64,000 bases of DNA from Bradyrhizobium diazoefficiens (GTDB lineage Bacteria; Pseudomonadota; Alphaproteobacteria; Rhizobiales; Xanthobacteraceae), in contig NZ_CP067100.1 of the NCBI RefSeq assembly GCF_016616235.1, forward strand, positions 4,089,001 to 4,153,000, written 5' to 3'. Shown here in pieces: positions 26,620 through 35,811 of this stretch; the stretch's first letter is position 1, and each line of letters starts with the position of its first letter. Position numbers and translations under genes: made by a program. Under the pieces are notes generated by a model that did not search any database, was not told where the DNA came from, and was given only the letters and a program-made list of their open reading frames with translations.

Positions 26620-27609
26620 TCAGCCGAGGACATCCTGATTGATGACGTTCTGCCGGATCGGATCGCCGTCCAGCACACTCAGGATGTTGCGCGCGGTCTG
26701 CTCGCTCATGCGGCTCACGGCCTCGACGGTGACGCCGGCCACATGCGGGGCCATGATGACGTTGGGCAGCGCGAACAGCGCGTTGCCGGCCGGCGGCGGC
26801 TCCACCTCGAACACGTCGATGCCGGCCCCGGCGATCTTGCCGGAGACCAGCGCATCGTACAGCGCGGCCTCCTTCACAATGCCGCCGCGCGCGGTGTTGA
26901 TGAGGTAGGATTTCGGCTTCATCCGGCCGATCCGGGCCGCGTCGAACAGGCCGATCGTCTCCGGCGTCTTCGGGCAGTGGATGGTGACGAAATCGGCGTT
27001 CGGCAGCGCGGCGTCGAGGTCGGCGACGGGCTCGCAAGCCGCCGCCTTAATGTCGGCGGCAGGCTTATAGGGATCGTAGACCTGGACCTTCATTTCCATC
27101 GCCAGGCAGCGCTTGGCAGTGCGGCTGCCGATGCGACCGAAGCCGACGATCAGCACGGTCTTGCCGTAGAGGTCGAACGGCAGCATGCCGAGCCGGTCGG
27201 CCCATTTGCCGTCCCTGACGCAGGCGTGCATTTCATTGGCGCGCTTGGCCAGCGTCAGCATCATGAACAGCGCCGCTTCCGCGACCGACGGCGAGTTGGC
27301 GCTGCCGGCGACCATCAGCGGCACCTTGCGGCGGGAGAGGGCGGGCACGTCGACGGCGTCATAGCCGACGCCGATGCGGGTCACCACCTTCATGTCCCCG
27401 GATGCCTCGAGCTCGGTCTCGCCGAAGGCGGTGGCACCGAGCGCCACGCCATGGACCGGCGCATGGCTCTTGAGCAGGGCCTGAAAGTCGCTGGCCGAGA
27501 TCAGGTTCGGAAACTCGACGAGGTCGATATCGTCCCGCTGGGTGAGGAGGGCGCGTGCCCCTTGCGACAAAGTTTGTGTAACGAAAATCTTCTTCTTGTT
27601 GGTCGCCAT
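26620..27609 (-). CDS. D-2-hydroxyacid dehydrogenase family protein
   Basis: 329 aa NAD(P)-dependent oxidoreductase. The substrate-binding domain precedes the Rossmann motif VLIVGFGRIGSRTAKRCLAM near residue 150. The catalytic arginine region is INTARGGIVKE, the glutamate lies in GIDVFEVEPP, and the histidine in MAPHVAGVT. It is the last gene of the sugar-type ABC operon, 34 bases after the ATPase gene, which suggests it oxidises or reduces a product of the imported compound. Phosphoglycerate dehydrogenase is unlikely because the C-terminal ACT domain is missing. Confidence 0.9.
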   Translation of the reverse strand: MATNKKKIFVTQTLSQGARALLTQRDDIDLVEFPNLISASDFQALLKSHAPVHGVALGATAFGETELEASGDMKVVTRIGVGYDAVDVPALSRRKVPLMVAGSANSPSVAEAALFMMLTLAKRANEMHACVRDGKWADRLGMLPFDLYGKTVLIVGFGRIGSRTAKRCLAMEMKVQVYDPYKPAADIKAAACEPVADLDAALPNADFVTIHCPKTPETIGLFDAARIGRMKPKSYLINTARGGIVKEAALYDALVSGKIAGAGIDVFEVEPPPAGNALFALPNVIMAPHVAGVTVEAVSRMSEQTARNILSVLDGDPIRQNVINQDVLG

Positions 27610-27643
27610 CGCTCCCCGCCTGCTCGCGTTTCTTGAGCCGGCA

Positions 27644-28744
27644 TCACAGCACGACGCCGGTCTCCTCGTTTAGCAGGTGCATATTGTTGAGGTCCATCGC
27701 CAAACGCATGGGAGCCCCGTCCTTGGCGCCGGCATTGGGATCGACGCGGCCGCACACGGGCGTGCCGTCGAGCCCGAAATAGACCAGGGTCTCCATGCCC
27801 ATCGGTTCGGTGACATCGAGCACCGTGTCGAAGGTCTCGACGCCCGGCCCGAGATGCGCATGCGACTCGGTGAGATGCTCGGGACGAAGGCCGAGCAGCA
27901 GCTTCTCGGTGCGCGGCAGCGCATTGTAGCGCGCGGCGCGGGCCGGCGGCAGCGGGAAAGCAATGCGGTCGCTCAGGCGGATCTGGAGCGTGCCGCCGGC
28001 GTCCTCGAGCCGGCACGGGATGAAGTTCATCGCGGGCGAGCCGATGAAGCCGGCGACGAAGCGCGTCGCCGGCTTGTGGTAGAGCTCGTTCGGCGTGCCG
28101 ATCTGCTCGATCCGGCCCTTGTTCATCACCACCACCCGATCGGCGAGCGTCATCGCCTCGACCTGGTCGTGGGTGACGTAGACGGTGGTGGTGCGGACCT
28201 TCTGGTGCACCTTCTTGATCTCGATTCGCATCTGCACGCGGAGTTTCGCGTCGAGATTGGACAGCGGCTCGTCGAACAGGAAGACTTTCGGATTGCGCAC
28301 GATGGCGCGGCCCATGGCGACGCGCTGGCGCTGGCCGCCGGAGAGCTGTTTCGGCTTGCGGTCGATCAGATCGGTGATGTCGAGCAGGCGCGCCGCCTCG
28401 GTCACCCGCGCCTTGATCTCGGCCTTGGGATAGTGCTTGAGCCGCAGCCCGAACGACATGTTCTCGGCGACCGTCATGTGGGGGTAGAGCGCGTAGTTCT
28501 GGAATACCATCGCAATGTCGCGGTCCTTCGGCGGCACGTCGTTGACGACGTCGCCGCCGATCATGATGTCGCCGTCGCTGATGTCCTCGAGCCCTGCGAT
28601 CATGCGCAGCGTGGTCGACTTGCCGCAGCCGGAGGGGCCGACCAGCACGATGAACTCGTGGTCGGCGATGTCGAGGTCGATGCCGCGCACGGCCTCGACA
28701 TCATCGTAACGCTTGACGACCTTCCGCAATGCAACGTCAGCCAT
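27644..28744 (-). CDS. ABC transporter ATP-binding protein, MalK/UgpC type
   Basis: 366 aa. Walker [10 protein letters not shown] near residue 37, Q-loop region [12 protein letters not shown], signature [14 protein letters not shown], Walker [17 protein letters not shown] and the switch histidine in [17 protein letters not shown]. The C-terminal ~130 residues form the OB/TOBE domain typical of carbohydrate importers ([17 protein letters not shown]). It energises the two permeases encoded immediately upstream, six bases away. Confidence 0.95.
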   Translation of the reverse strand: MADVALRKVVKRYDDVEAVRGIDLDIADHEFIVLVGPSGCGKSTTLRMIAGLEDISDGDIMIGGDVVNDVPPKDRDIAMVFQNYALYPHMTVAENMSFGLRLKHYPKAEIKARVTEAARLLDITDLIDRKPKQLSGGQRQRVAMGRAIVRNPKVFLFDEPLSNLDAKLRVQMRIEIKKVHQKVRTTTVYVTHDQVEAMTLADRVVVMNKGRIEQIGTPNELYHKPATRFVAGFIGSPAMNFIPCRLEDAGGTLQIRLSDRIAFPLPPARAARYNALPRTEKLLLGLRPEHLTESHAHLGPGVETFDTVLDVTEPMGMETLVYFGLDGTPVCGRVDPNAGAKDGAPMRLAMDLNNMHLLNEETGVVL

Positions 28745-28750
28745 GAGAGA

Positions 28751-29662
28751 TCAACCCTTTGTCGCGCCGGCGGTCAGGCCGGCAATGTAGTAGTCCATCA
28801 GAAAGGCATAGATGATCAGCGGCGGCGCTGCGCCGAGCAGCGCGCCGGTCATGATCTGCCCCCAGTTGAAGACGTCGCCCTTGATCAGCGTGGTGGTGAT
28901 GCCGACCGGCAGCACGAGCTGATCCACCGAGGTCGTGAAGACCAGAGGATAGAGGAACTGCGCCCACGACACCGTGAAGGCGAAGATGGTCGCCGCGATC
29001 AGCCCGGGCAGCGCGACAGGAATGAAGATCCGCGTCAGCGTCTGCAGCCAGGAGGCGCCGTCGATCAGCGCCGCCTCGTCCAGCTCCTTCGGGATCGAGG
29101 CAAAATAGCCGATCATGATCCAGGTGCAGAACGGCACCGTCAGGGTCGGATAGATGAACACCAGCACGTACCACCGGTTGAGCAGCGTGATGCCGGTCAG
29201 GTCCTGGACGACGGCGAGCATCTTGAACAATGGAATGAACAGCAGGCTGTCCGGGATGAGGTAAGTGAGGAAGACGCCGGTCGCCAGCGTCGCCGAGCCC
29301 CAGAACTTCATCCGTGCCAGCGCGAACGCCGCGGGGATGCTGATCATCATCGTGACGATCACGACCGTGATCGAGATGATCGACGAATTCCAGAAGAACC
29401 GCAGGAACTGGTTCGAGGTCAGGAGCTCGACATAGTTCGACAAGGTGGGATGAAACACCCACCACGGATTGGTGGCCGCCGAAATCTCGGCGCTGCTCTT
29501 GAGCGAGGTGATCAACATGTAAACCGGCGGCGTCAGGAAGAAGATCGCGAACAGCACCAGGAAGAAATAGGACCAGCGCAACGCCCAGGCGCGGTCCCGG
29601 CTCATGCTGCCGAGCTTGACCTTGCGGGAGGGGCCGGCCTTGTCGATTGCGAGCGTGCTCAT
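28751..29662 (-). CDS. Carbohydrate ABC transporter permease, MalG/UgpE type
   Basis: 303 aa with six membrane segments. The cytoplasmic EAA loop that docks on the ATPase reads DEAALIDGASWLQTLTRIFI (about residues 205-224). The start ATG overlaps the previous stop codon (TGATG at 29662), so translation is coupled. The N-terminal 30 residues are polar and basic, as usual for this subunit. Confidence 0.94.
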   Translation of the reverse strand: MSTLAIDKAGPSRKVKLGSMSRDRAWALRWSYFFLVLFAIFFLTPPVYMLITSLKSSAEISAATNPWWVFHPTLSNYVELLTSNQFLRFFWNSSIISITVVIVTMMISIPAAFALARMKFWGSATLATGVFLTYLIPDSLLFIPLFKMLAVVQDLTGITLLNRWYVLVFIYPTLTVPFCTWIMIGYFASIPKELDEAALIDGASWLQTLTRIFIPVALPGLIAATIFAFTVSWAQFLYPLVFTTSVDQLVLPVGITTTLIKGDVFNWGQIMTGALLGAAPPLIIYAFLMDYYIAGLTAGATKG

Positions 29663-30600
29663 CAGGCTTCGTTCCCGCGTTTGGAGACATCGCGCAGGAT
29701 GAAGATCGCTGCGACGGCAAGGATCGGCACCATGAACAGGGAGACACAGGCGCCGAGCGGAATGTCGCTGCTCTGGATGCCGACCTGGAATGCCCAGGTG
29801 GCGAACAGATGCGTCGTATCGAGCGGTCCGCCGGAGGTCAGGATGCGCACGATGTCGAAATTGGCGAAGGTGACGATCAGCGAGAACAGGGTGGTGATTG
29901 CGATGATGTTGCGCATCATCGGCAGCGTGACGTACCACATCTTCTGCCACCAATTGGCGCCATCGATCGCGGCCGCCTCGTAGAGCTGGTCGGGGACCGA
30001 TTTGAGCGCGGCGAGGTACATGATCAGGAAGAACGGCGCGCCGTACCAGACGTTAACCAGGATGACGGCGAAGCGCGCCCAGAAGGTGTCACCGAGCCAG
30101 GGGATCGGACCGACGCCGAAGAAGGAGAGCGTGTAGTTGAAGGCGCTGTAGGAGGGGTCGAACAGCCAGAGCCAGGCCAGCGTGCTCATCGCCGGCGGAA
30201 TCACCCAGGGCACCAGCAGCATGCCGCGCCATTTGCGCTGCCCCCTGGCCGGGATGTTGTGGACGAAATGCGCGACGATGAAGCCGATCAGCGCCTTGAA
30301 GACCACGGCCGTGATCGCAAAGATGCAGGACTGCTTCACCACCATCCAGAACGTCTCACGCTTGAACAGGAAGGTGAAATTGCTGAGGCCGACGAATTTC
30401 GTCATCGCCTTGTTCAGCGTCGCCAGGTAGAGCGAATAGAAGGCGGGATAGAGCACGAGCATCGCGATCAGGAGGATCAGCGGCAGCGCCAGGAAAAACG
30501 CCACTGTCGATTTGCGCTGCAATGTATTGCGCAGGCTCGCACGCCTCGACGGGCTCGCGGCACGGGCAGGGCGACCTTGCTCAAGGACGACATCGGCCAT
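29662..30600 (-). CDS. Carbohydrate ABC transporter permease, MalF/UgpA type
   Basis: 312 aa with six membrane segments after a basic cytoplasmic tail of about 30 residues. The EAA motif is YEAAAIDGANWWQKMWYVTL. It forms the transmembrane pore with the following permease. A 138-base gap with a stable hairpin separates it from the binding-protein gene. Confidence 0.94.
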   Translation of the reverse strand: MADVVLEQGRPARAASPSRRASLRNTLQRKSTVAFFLALPLILLIAMLVLYPAFYSLYLATLNKAMTKFVGLSNFTFLFKRETFWMVVKQSCIFAITAVVFKALIGFIVAHFVHNIPARGQRKWRGMLLVPWVIPPAMSTLAWLWLFDPSYSAFNYTLSFFGVGPIPWLGDTFWARFAVILVNVWYGAPFFLIMYLAALKSVPDQLYEAAAIDGANWWQKMWYVTLPMMRNIIAITTLFSLIVTFANFDIVRILTSGGPLDTTHLFATWAFQVGIQSSDIPLGACVSLFMVPILAVAAIFILRDVSKRGNEA

Positions 30601-30635
30601 GGGTCACGCTTTCCTAGGGTAGGTTCAACGGCGGA

Positions 30636-30654
30636 GCCGGCCACATCGGTCGGC
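30636..30654 (-). other. Intercistronic hairpin between binding protein and permeases
   Basis: GCCGGCC/GGTCGGC (30636-30642 with 30648-30654) with a five-base loop, seven pairs including one G-U. A structure at this point often protects the upstream binding-protein mRNA so that it is made in excess. Confidence 0.5.
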
Positions 30655-30738
30655 CTGCATCGGAGGGGTGACAGCGAGTGACAGGGCGCCCCGGCGGCTC
30701 ACGCGCGAAGCATGAACCGCCATGGCACACACCCGGCA

Positions 30739-32079
30739 TCAACTCCGCATGAAGCCTTCACACTCGCTTTCGGCCCAGGCGAGCGCGGTTTCCAGCTTCT
30801 CGCCCTTCGCATAACGCAACGCCAGCTTGGTCAGCGTCGCCTGGAAGTAGATCTGCTGTGCAATCTTGGGCGGTGCAGGCGAGGCCGCGATCGAAAGTGT
30901 CTGACGGTGGTATGGGTCCGGATAGTGGTAGAGCGTGCCTTTCGGCGGCCCTTCCTCGGCCCAGGTCTTCAGCTTCGTCATGTTCGCATAGGCCGGAAGA
31001 TCGTAGCCGCCGCTCGCGGCGACGAATTTCTCGATCGCAGATGGCGAGGACAGGTGAACGAGCAGGCTCTTGGCGGCTTCCTTGTTCTTGCCAAAGCTCC
31101 AGACGCCCCAGAAATATGGCAAGAAGGGCGCGAAGCGGCCTTTCGGACCGGCCGGCATGCCGTGCGTCCAGCACTGTTCGGCAACTTGGGGGGCATCGCG
31201 CTTGGCGACCGCCCAGGCGCTCGGCGGGTTCAGGATCATCGCGCCACGGCCCGAGATCAGCCATTTGTTGTTGGAAGCATCGTCCCAGGAGGGTGCGTCG
31301 GTCGGAAGCACGGCGATCAGCTTCTTGTAATATTCGAGGGCCTCGCGAACCGCGTCGGTCTTCACGGTGATGTCGCCCTTGGCGTTGACCAACTCCGCGC
31401 CGTACGACTGAAAGATCGCGCCGGCCGTATCGACGCTGTCGGTCGTTTCGCCGAGGCCGATCCCGAACGGGACGCCGGCCTTGTGACAGGCTTCGGCGGC
31501 CTTGAGGAAGGTCTCCATGGTCCAATTCTCATCCTTCGGCACACTGCCGACCGGATACATCTCCTGCACGTCGATGCCGGCGTGCTTCTTCATCAGATCG
31601 ATCCGGGAGCAGGGTCCCTTGATCTGGCTTCCCGGCGTTGCGGGGACCGCGAGCCATTTGCCGCCCGACTGCCCGAGATATTTGACGGTGCCGTTCACCT
31701 CGCCGTTCTGCTTGATGAGCGGCTCCATGACGTCGTTGAGCGGCTCGAGGTTCTCGGAATAAGCGTGTGGCCACCAGCTCGGCATCTGGAGAATGTCATG
31801 ACCGGACTTGGCCTGGGCTTCGGCGGCTGCGGTGAGTTCGATCTTCTTGTTGTTGCTGGTGATGTAGTCGATCGAGACTTCGACCTTTTCCTTCTCGCCC
31901 CACTCCTTGACTAGGGCGGTGGAAGCGTCGTTGGCGCCGGGCACCCAATGGTCCCAGAAGCCGATCGATATCTTGCCGGCGGCGTAGGCGCCCCGGACAT
32001 AAGGCGCTGTGATCAGCGCCGCGGAGGACATTGCAGTGGCAGCCACAAATTGACGTCGCGTCAGTGTCTTGCGTGACAT
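30739..32079 (-). CDS. Extracellular solute-binding protein family 1 with Tat signal
   Basis: 446 aa. The N-terminus is a twin-arginine signal (LTRRQFVAATAMSSAALIT, cleavage near AYAAG), so the protein is probably exported folded. The mature part has the family 1 layout (ISIGFWDHWVPGANDAS; GHDILQMPSWWPHAYSENLE; RGAMILNPPSAWAVAK). The ligand is not evident; family 1 proteins bind sugars, sugar alcohols, glycerol phosphate or polyamines. First gene of the five-gene operon ending at 26620. Confidence 0.93.
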   Translation of the reverse strand: MSRKTLTRRQFVAATAMSSAALITAPYVRGAYAAGKISIGFWDHWVPGANDASTALVKEWGEKEKVEVSIDYITSNNKKIELTAAAEAQAKSGHDILQMPSWWPHAYSENLEPLNDVMEPLIKQNGEVNGTVKYLGQSGGKWLAVPATPGSQIKGPCSRIDLMKKHAGIDVQEMYPVGSVPKDENWTMETFLKAAEACHKAGVPFGIGLGETTDSVDTAGAIFQSYGAELVNAKGDITVKTDAVREALEYYKKLIAVLPTDAPSWDDASNNKWLISGRGAMILNPPSAWAVAKRDAPQVAEQCWTHGMPAGPKGRFAPFLPYFWGVWSFGKNKEAAKSLLVHLSSPSAIEKFVAASGGYDLPAYANMTKLKTWAEEGPPKGTLYHYPDPYHRQTLSIAASPAPPKIAQQIYFQATLTKLALRYAKGEKLETALAWAESECEGFMRS

Positions 32080-32542
32080 CTCGTTTCCTCGCTTGGGTGT
32101 TTTATTGTTGTGGTGTTTCCTCTGACTCTTTCGAGTTCTTTTTGATTTTTTGTTGGAGTTTGTCGTTCGACGTTTCTTATGCCGCCGTCAGCTTCGACGG
32201 CAAATTGGTAGCGCGATCAGATCATGATTGATCGCGTCTGTCGAGAAAACCGAACGGCTCGCGCCTAGAACTAACGTTGCGTCCGAAAGCGCGGCAATGC
32301 GTGCGCCGGACTTGAACCGCGGTGCCTCCTTTTGCGACGCACACTTCGCAAGAGCCCGCCTGGAACGTTCCGTGCGCAATTACGCCGCAGTTTCGAATAA
32401 ACCTGCGTAACCGCTTCGCGCGAAAGGCTTTTCGGACGTGGACAGCGATCGGCTGCGTCTGGACCTTGAAGCGGTGGAAACGATAGAGTTGCAACCGGGC
32501 TCCCACCCCGACAGGCCAATCAGATCGACGATGGAGACGAGA
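32080..32542. other. Intergenic region between divergent genes
   Basis: 463 bases without a convincing gene. It contains T-rich sequence at 32096-32160 (A-rich on the minus strand, a likely promoter zone for the ABC operon) and a 25-bp palindrome (32212-32236). Confidence 0.6.
32212..32236. promoter_or_regulatory. 25-bp palindrome, candidate operator
   Basis: CGCGATCA, one G, the self-complementary ATCATGAT, then TGATCGCG. The outer arms are perfect. It is about 135 bases upstream of the binding-protein start and 305 bases upstream of the divergent gene. No regulator is encoded nearby. Confidence 0.5.
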
Positions 32543-33355
32543 ATGATCAACCCGGCGCCGCCCGCGCGGCTTCACCTGCGGCGATGGTTTGCGCTGGGAT
32601 CGGTGCTCGCGCTGCTGCTCGGCGCGGCCGCGGTCGCGAATGCCCAAGGTCTGGTCAAGGGCGTTCAGGAAGGCGCCGCGGCCGGGAACAAGGCGGCCGG
32701 TCCGGTCGGCGGCGTGCTCGGCGGCGCAATCGGCGGCGTGGTCGGCGTCTTCACCGGCGTGCTCGGTGTCGGCAACAACAATGGCAATCAGGCGCCGGCC
32801 GCCAAGGAGAGCGCGAGCAAGGATGCGGGCAAGGACGCCAAGCCGCAGGGCGCCGGCAAGGACAAGGACGCCAAGAGCGCCAAGGAGAACGCCAAGGCGG
32901 GCAAGGGCGCCAAGGCAACCAAGGAAGCCAAGAATGCGCCGCAGGACGCCAAGGATAATAACGGCGTCACGGTTCTCACGCAGAGCGGGACGCCGCAGCT
33001 GACCGCCGACCAGATCGTCGCCAACAGCGATTCCTATATCGAGCGGATCAAGACCGAGCTGAACCTCACGCCCGAGCAGGAGAAGCACTGGTTCGGATTC
33101 TCCAGCGCTATGCACTACCTCGGGCATAATGGTGCGGAGCGGCTCAACCTGCGGGTCGCGCGGGCCAAGCGGGATCCGCCTGACGATATTATCGAGCAGA
33201 TGCGCAACGAGGCGCAATTCCTGATCGATCGCGCCGCCGACCAGCGCAATGTCGCCGACGCCGCCGAGCCGCTCTATTCGAGTCTCGATGACAAGCAGAA
33301 GCAGGTCTTTATCCAGGAGATGGTGCGCCTCAGCCACGAGCGAGGACTGGATTGA
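32543..33355 (+). CDS. Secreted Lys/Ala-rich protein with C-terminal LTxxQ-type domain
   Basis: 270 aa. Signal peptide (residues 1-35, ending VANAQG). Residues 36-75 are Gly/Val-rich (GGVLGGAIGGVVGVFTGVLG), possibly membrane-associated. Residues 80-150 are a Lys/Ala/Asp low-complexity stretch. The C-terminal ~110 residues resemble Spy/CpxP-type LTxxQ proteins (LNLTPEQEKHWFGFSSAMH). ATG 32543 has GGAG six bases upstream; the same purine run includes an in-frame ATG at 32531. Periplasmic stress-chaperone-like function is an inference. Confidence 0.75.
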   Translation: MINPAPPARLHLRRWFALGSVLALLLGAAAVANAQGLVKGVQEGAAAGNKAAGPVGGVLGGAIGGVVGVFTGVLGVGNNNGNQAPAAKESASKDAGKDAKPQGAGKDKDAKSAKENAKAGKGAKATKEAKNAPQDAKDNNGVTVLTQSGTPQLTADQIVANSDSYIERIKTELNLTPEQEKHWFGFSSAMHYLGHNGAERLNLRVARAKRDPPDDIIEQMRNEAQFLIDRAADQRNVADAAEPLYSSLDDKQKQVFIQEMVRLSHERGLD

Positions 33356-33466
33356 TCAAGTTGAATCGGATCGGGCGCGTCTGGATTAACGGCACCCGCC
33401 ACGAATTCGTGAATCCTCCAAGCAACTCGGTTATGATTAGCTGCATAAGCTGATTGCGGGGTTGAA

Positions 33467-33844
33467 ATGGCGGACGGACTCTCCGTTTTCCTGGTCGAAG
33501 ACGAGGCGCTGATCCGGATGATGATGGCTGACATGGTGGAGGAGCTTGGCCACCATGTCGTCGCGGAAGCGGACAATGTCCGGGACGCCAGCGCCTTTGC
33601 CATGACCGCGCAGTACGATCTGGCCATCCTCGACATCAACCTCATGGGCGTCTACGTCGATCCCGTCGCCGATCTGATCGAGCGCCGCGGCAAGCCGTTT
33701 CTGTTCGCCACGGGCTACGGGCCGGAGCTGCTGCCGTCCTTGCTCCGGCGCAGGCCAATCCTGCGCAAGCCGATTTCGATCGATCAGCTCAAGACGATGA
33801 TCGATTCGATGTTTCCGGACGCGCCCGCCAAGACGCCGCATTGA
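33467..33844 (+). CDS. Single-domain response regulator (receiver)
   Basis: 125 aa, only a CheY-like receiver. Acidic pocket VEDEALIR, phospho-acceptor aspartate in LAILDINLMG, the Thr region PFLFATGYG, and the conserved lysine in ILRKPISIDQL. No output domain is present, so it acts through protein contacts. No histidine kinase is adjacent. Followed by a strong terminator. Confidence 0.92.
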   Translation: MADGLSVFLVEDEALIRMMMADMVEELGHHVVAEADNVRDASAFAMTAQYDLAILDINLMGVYVDPVADLIERRGKPFLFATGYGPELLPSLLRRRPILRKPISIDQLKTMIDSMFPDAPAKTPH

Positions 33845-33880
33845 GCGACGGCGAAGGCGCCGCGCCGAGACCGCCAACGA

Positions 33881-33908
33881 AAATGGCCGCCTGTCAGGGC
33901 GGCCATTT
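33881..33908. terminator. Bidirectional terminator-like hairpin
   Basis: Perfect 11-bp stem AAATGGCCGCC/GGCGGCCATTT with a six-base loop, between the receiver gene and the convergent 51-aa ORF. A/T-rich stem ends serve both strands. Confidence 0.75.
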
Positions 33909-33929
33909 GGCGAAGAGTGTATGTCAGTC

Positions 33930-34085
33930 TCAGATCAGGCCGGCGCTGAGGTCGACGCCGTGCGCCATCAGGCCGAGCGAGGCGAAGAGCCCCACGCAGC
34001 AGAACAGCAGGATGGTCTTGATCGAAGAATCGGCAAAACGCGTTTCGACAGCGGCCGGCATCGCAGCGAGCGAAATCATGCTCAT
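33930..34085 (-). CDS. Small membrane protein (51 aa)
   Basis: Open frame with a strong ribosome-binding run AAAGGGGGG seven bases before ATG 34085; ATG 34091 is too close to it. A short polar N-terminus leads to one hydrophobic helix (IKTILLFCCVGLFASLGLMA) and a short tail (HGVDLSAGLI). It is too short for usual gene callers. Function unknown. Confidence 0.6.
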   Translation of the reverse strand: MSMISLAAMPAAVETRFADSSIKTILLFCCVGLFASLGLMAHGVDLSAGLI

Positions 34086-34238
34086 GTTCATTCCCCCCTT
34101 TGTTGATCCTGAATTGCATCAGGTGAGGGAACTCGTAGCGCAAAAAGTTTGACGTGAGATTTCGAGGGATCGTTAACGCAATCGCAACGGGCGTGCGAAC
34201 ACGCGCTCCGCTCGGATCCAAAGGTCCCGGCTGCAGGC

Positions 34239-34442
34239 TCAGCCGCGGCCGTTCTTCAGCACCGTGGCGATGGTATGAGCCGTCATGGCGGCCCTGTCCG
34301 AGGCACGCTGCGCGGCCAGCCTGTCGCGCGCCTTTTCCTCGATCAGGAGCTCGATCAGGGCGAGCTGCTTGTCCTCGTCGTCCGCCTCGGTGAGCAGACG
34401 GTGATAGCGGTGATAGTCGAAACCCAGATCCTGCTTACGCAT
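34239..34442 (-). CDS. Small helical hypothetical protein
   Basis: 67 aa, charged, predicted mostly helical (LTEADDEDKQLALIELLIEE). The start MRKQDLGFDYHRYHRLL follows CAGGGGCG at good spacing; an in-frame ATG at 34457 lacks a ribosome-binding site. It looks like a genus-level conserved cytosolic protein. No domain recognised. Confidence 0.65.
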   Translation of the reverse strand: MRKQDLGFDYHRYHRLLTEADDEDKQLALIELLIEEKARDRLAAQRASDRAAMTAHTIATVLKNGRG

Positions 34443-34581
34443 GTCACGCCCCTGCACCTACGCCACACACGGGGCGAATTGTTTCTCATCGGGAACGAAG
34501 GGGCAAGCACGATCCTGCATGGAACCGCGCGTGCACTGCACTCAATTGTGAATCACTGAACCGAACGAGGGCGCTTGCGAC

Positions 34582-35547
34582 TCAATCCGGATTGTGGTCG
34601 GCGAACATCTTCAGGCCGAGGAAGCTCGCATCGGGCCTAATGACCAGTCGGGTGGGGATGTTGCGCAGATAATCCTGGAAGCGGCCCTTGGCCTCGAAGC
34701 GGGCGCGGAAGGCCGAGGCCGCAAGGAAGTCCGGAAAGCGCGGCGCGATTCCGCCGGCGATGTAGACGCCGCCACGGGCGCCGAAGGTCACCGCGAGATT
34801 GCCCGCGACCGAGCCGAGGATGGCGCAGAACATCTCCAGCGTCGCGCGGCTAATCGGGCAGGTGTTGTCCATGGCTGCCTTGGTGATGGCGGCGGCATCG
34901 CGATGCGGCACCTGGGCGCCGTCGACTTCGGCCAGCGCCTCGTAAAGGCTTTGCAGGCCGGAACCCGAGAGCGCGCCGCGCTCGATGGAGACATGGCCCA
35001 GGCGGCGGCGCAGGCACGCGATCACGCGCTCCTCGCGCTCGTTCTCGGCCGGTAGCGTGGCATGTCCCGCCTCGGTCACGACGGCCAGCCGCGCGCCATG
35101 GCGCTCGACCAGACAGGAGACGCCGAAGCCGGTTCCAGGCCCGACCACGAGCAACGGCTCGCCGGGAAGGCCGTCATGTCCGCCGAGCGGGATCAGGTCG
35201 GCCGGCTCCAGAGCGGGCAGGGACCAGGCCACCACCTCGAAATCGTTGAGCACGTGCACGCTGTCGAAGCCGAGGGCCGGCTGGAGTTCGTTGCCGTCGA
35301 TGACCCAAGGGCTGTTGGTCATGACGCAGCGATTGTTGGTCACAGGACCTGCCACGGCCAGCACCGCCCGTTGGGGCGGCGCGCCGCCGGTCCGGCGTGC
35401 GAGAACATCGACAATGGCTTCCCGCACGGTTGGGAAATCGGCGACCTTCACATAGTCGATCTGTCGGGTATCCTGGCTCAGCGCAAAGCGCGCATTGGTG
35501 CCGCCGATATCGGCGAGAAGAATCTGTCCTGTCCTGCCGATACTCAT
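34582..35547 (-). CDS. glk: Glucokinase
   Basis: 321 aa, ROK-unrelated Glk (PF02685) type. ATP phosphate-binding start LLADIGGTNARFALS, sugar-binding NSPWVIDG and VHVLNDFEVVAWSLP, adenosine region VVGPGTGFGVSCLV, glutamate motif EAGHATLPAENERE, and C-terminal GGVYIAGGIAPRF. Makes glucose 6-phosphate in the cytosol. Its start follows a weak ribosome-binding sequence. Monocistronic, divergent from pncA. Confidence 0.93.
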   Translation of the reverse strand: MSIGRTGQILLADIGGTNARFALSQDTRQIDYVKVADFPTVREAIVDVLARRTGGAPPQRAVLAVAGPVTNNRCVMTNSPWVIDGNELQPALGFDSVHVLNDFEVVAWSLPALEPADLIPLGGHDGLPGEPLLVVGPGTGFGVSCLVERHGARLAVVTEAGHATLPAENEREERVIACLRRRLGHVSIERGALSGSGLQSLYEALAEVDGAQVPHRDAAAITKAAMDNTCPISRATLEMFCAILGSVAGNLAVTFGARGGVYIAGGIAPRFPDFLAASAFRARFEAKGRFQDYLRNIPTRLVIRPDASFLGLKMFADHNPD

Positions 35548-35811
35548 GACTATGTGGCTGCCGCGCCGATGCCGGCTTGCGGGAACCGTTTCCTCCGCTC
35601 CATCCGATCCGCAGATTGCGAACGGCTTTTAGAATCCGTCCTTGGGTGCGGCTAGTCAACTCGGACGAGGCCAAACCGTTGCATTCTCCGGGGGGCGGTC
35701 AGCGCGGGTCATCGCCGCAGGCGGACGGTGGTTGCGAAACAGCGCGGGAAGATCGACATTGGAAACGAGCGCCGATGGCTCTGCGCCGGGCGGATCGAAT
35801 GGGACGCTGCG

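Noticed and set aside
27677..29983. 768-codon plus-strand open frame
   Set aside because: Antisense to the ABC ATPase and permease genes; Asp/Glu/His/Arg-rich composition typical of reverse-strand translation.
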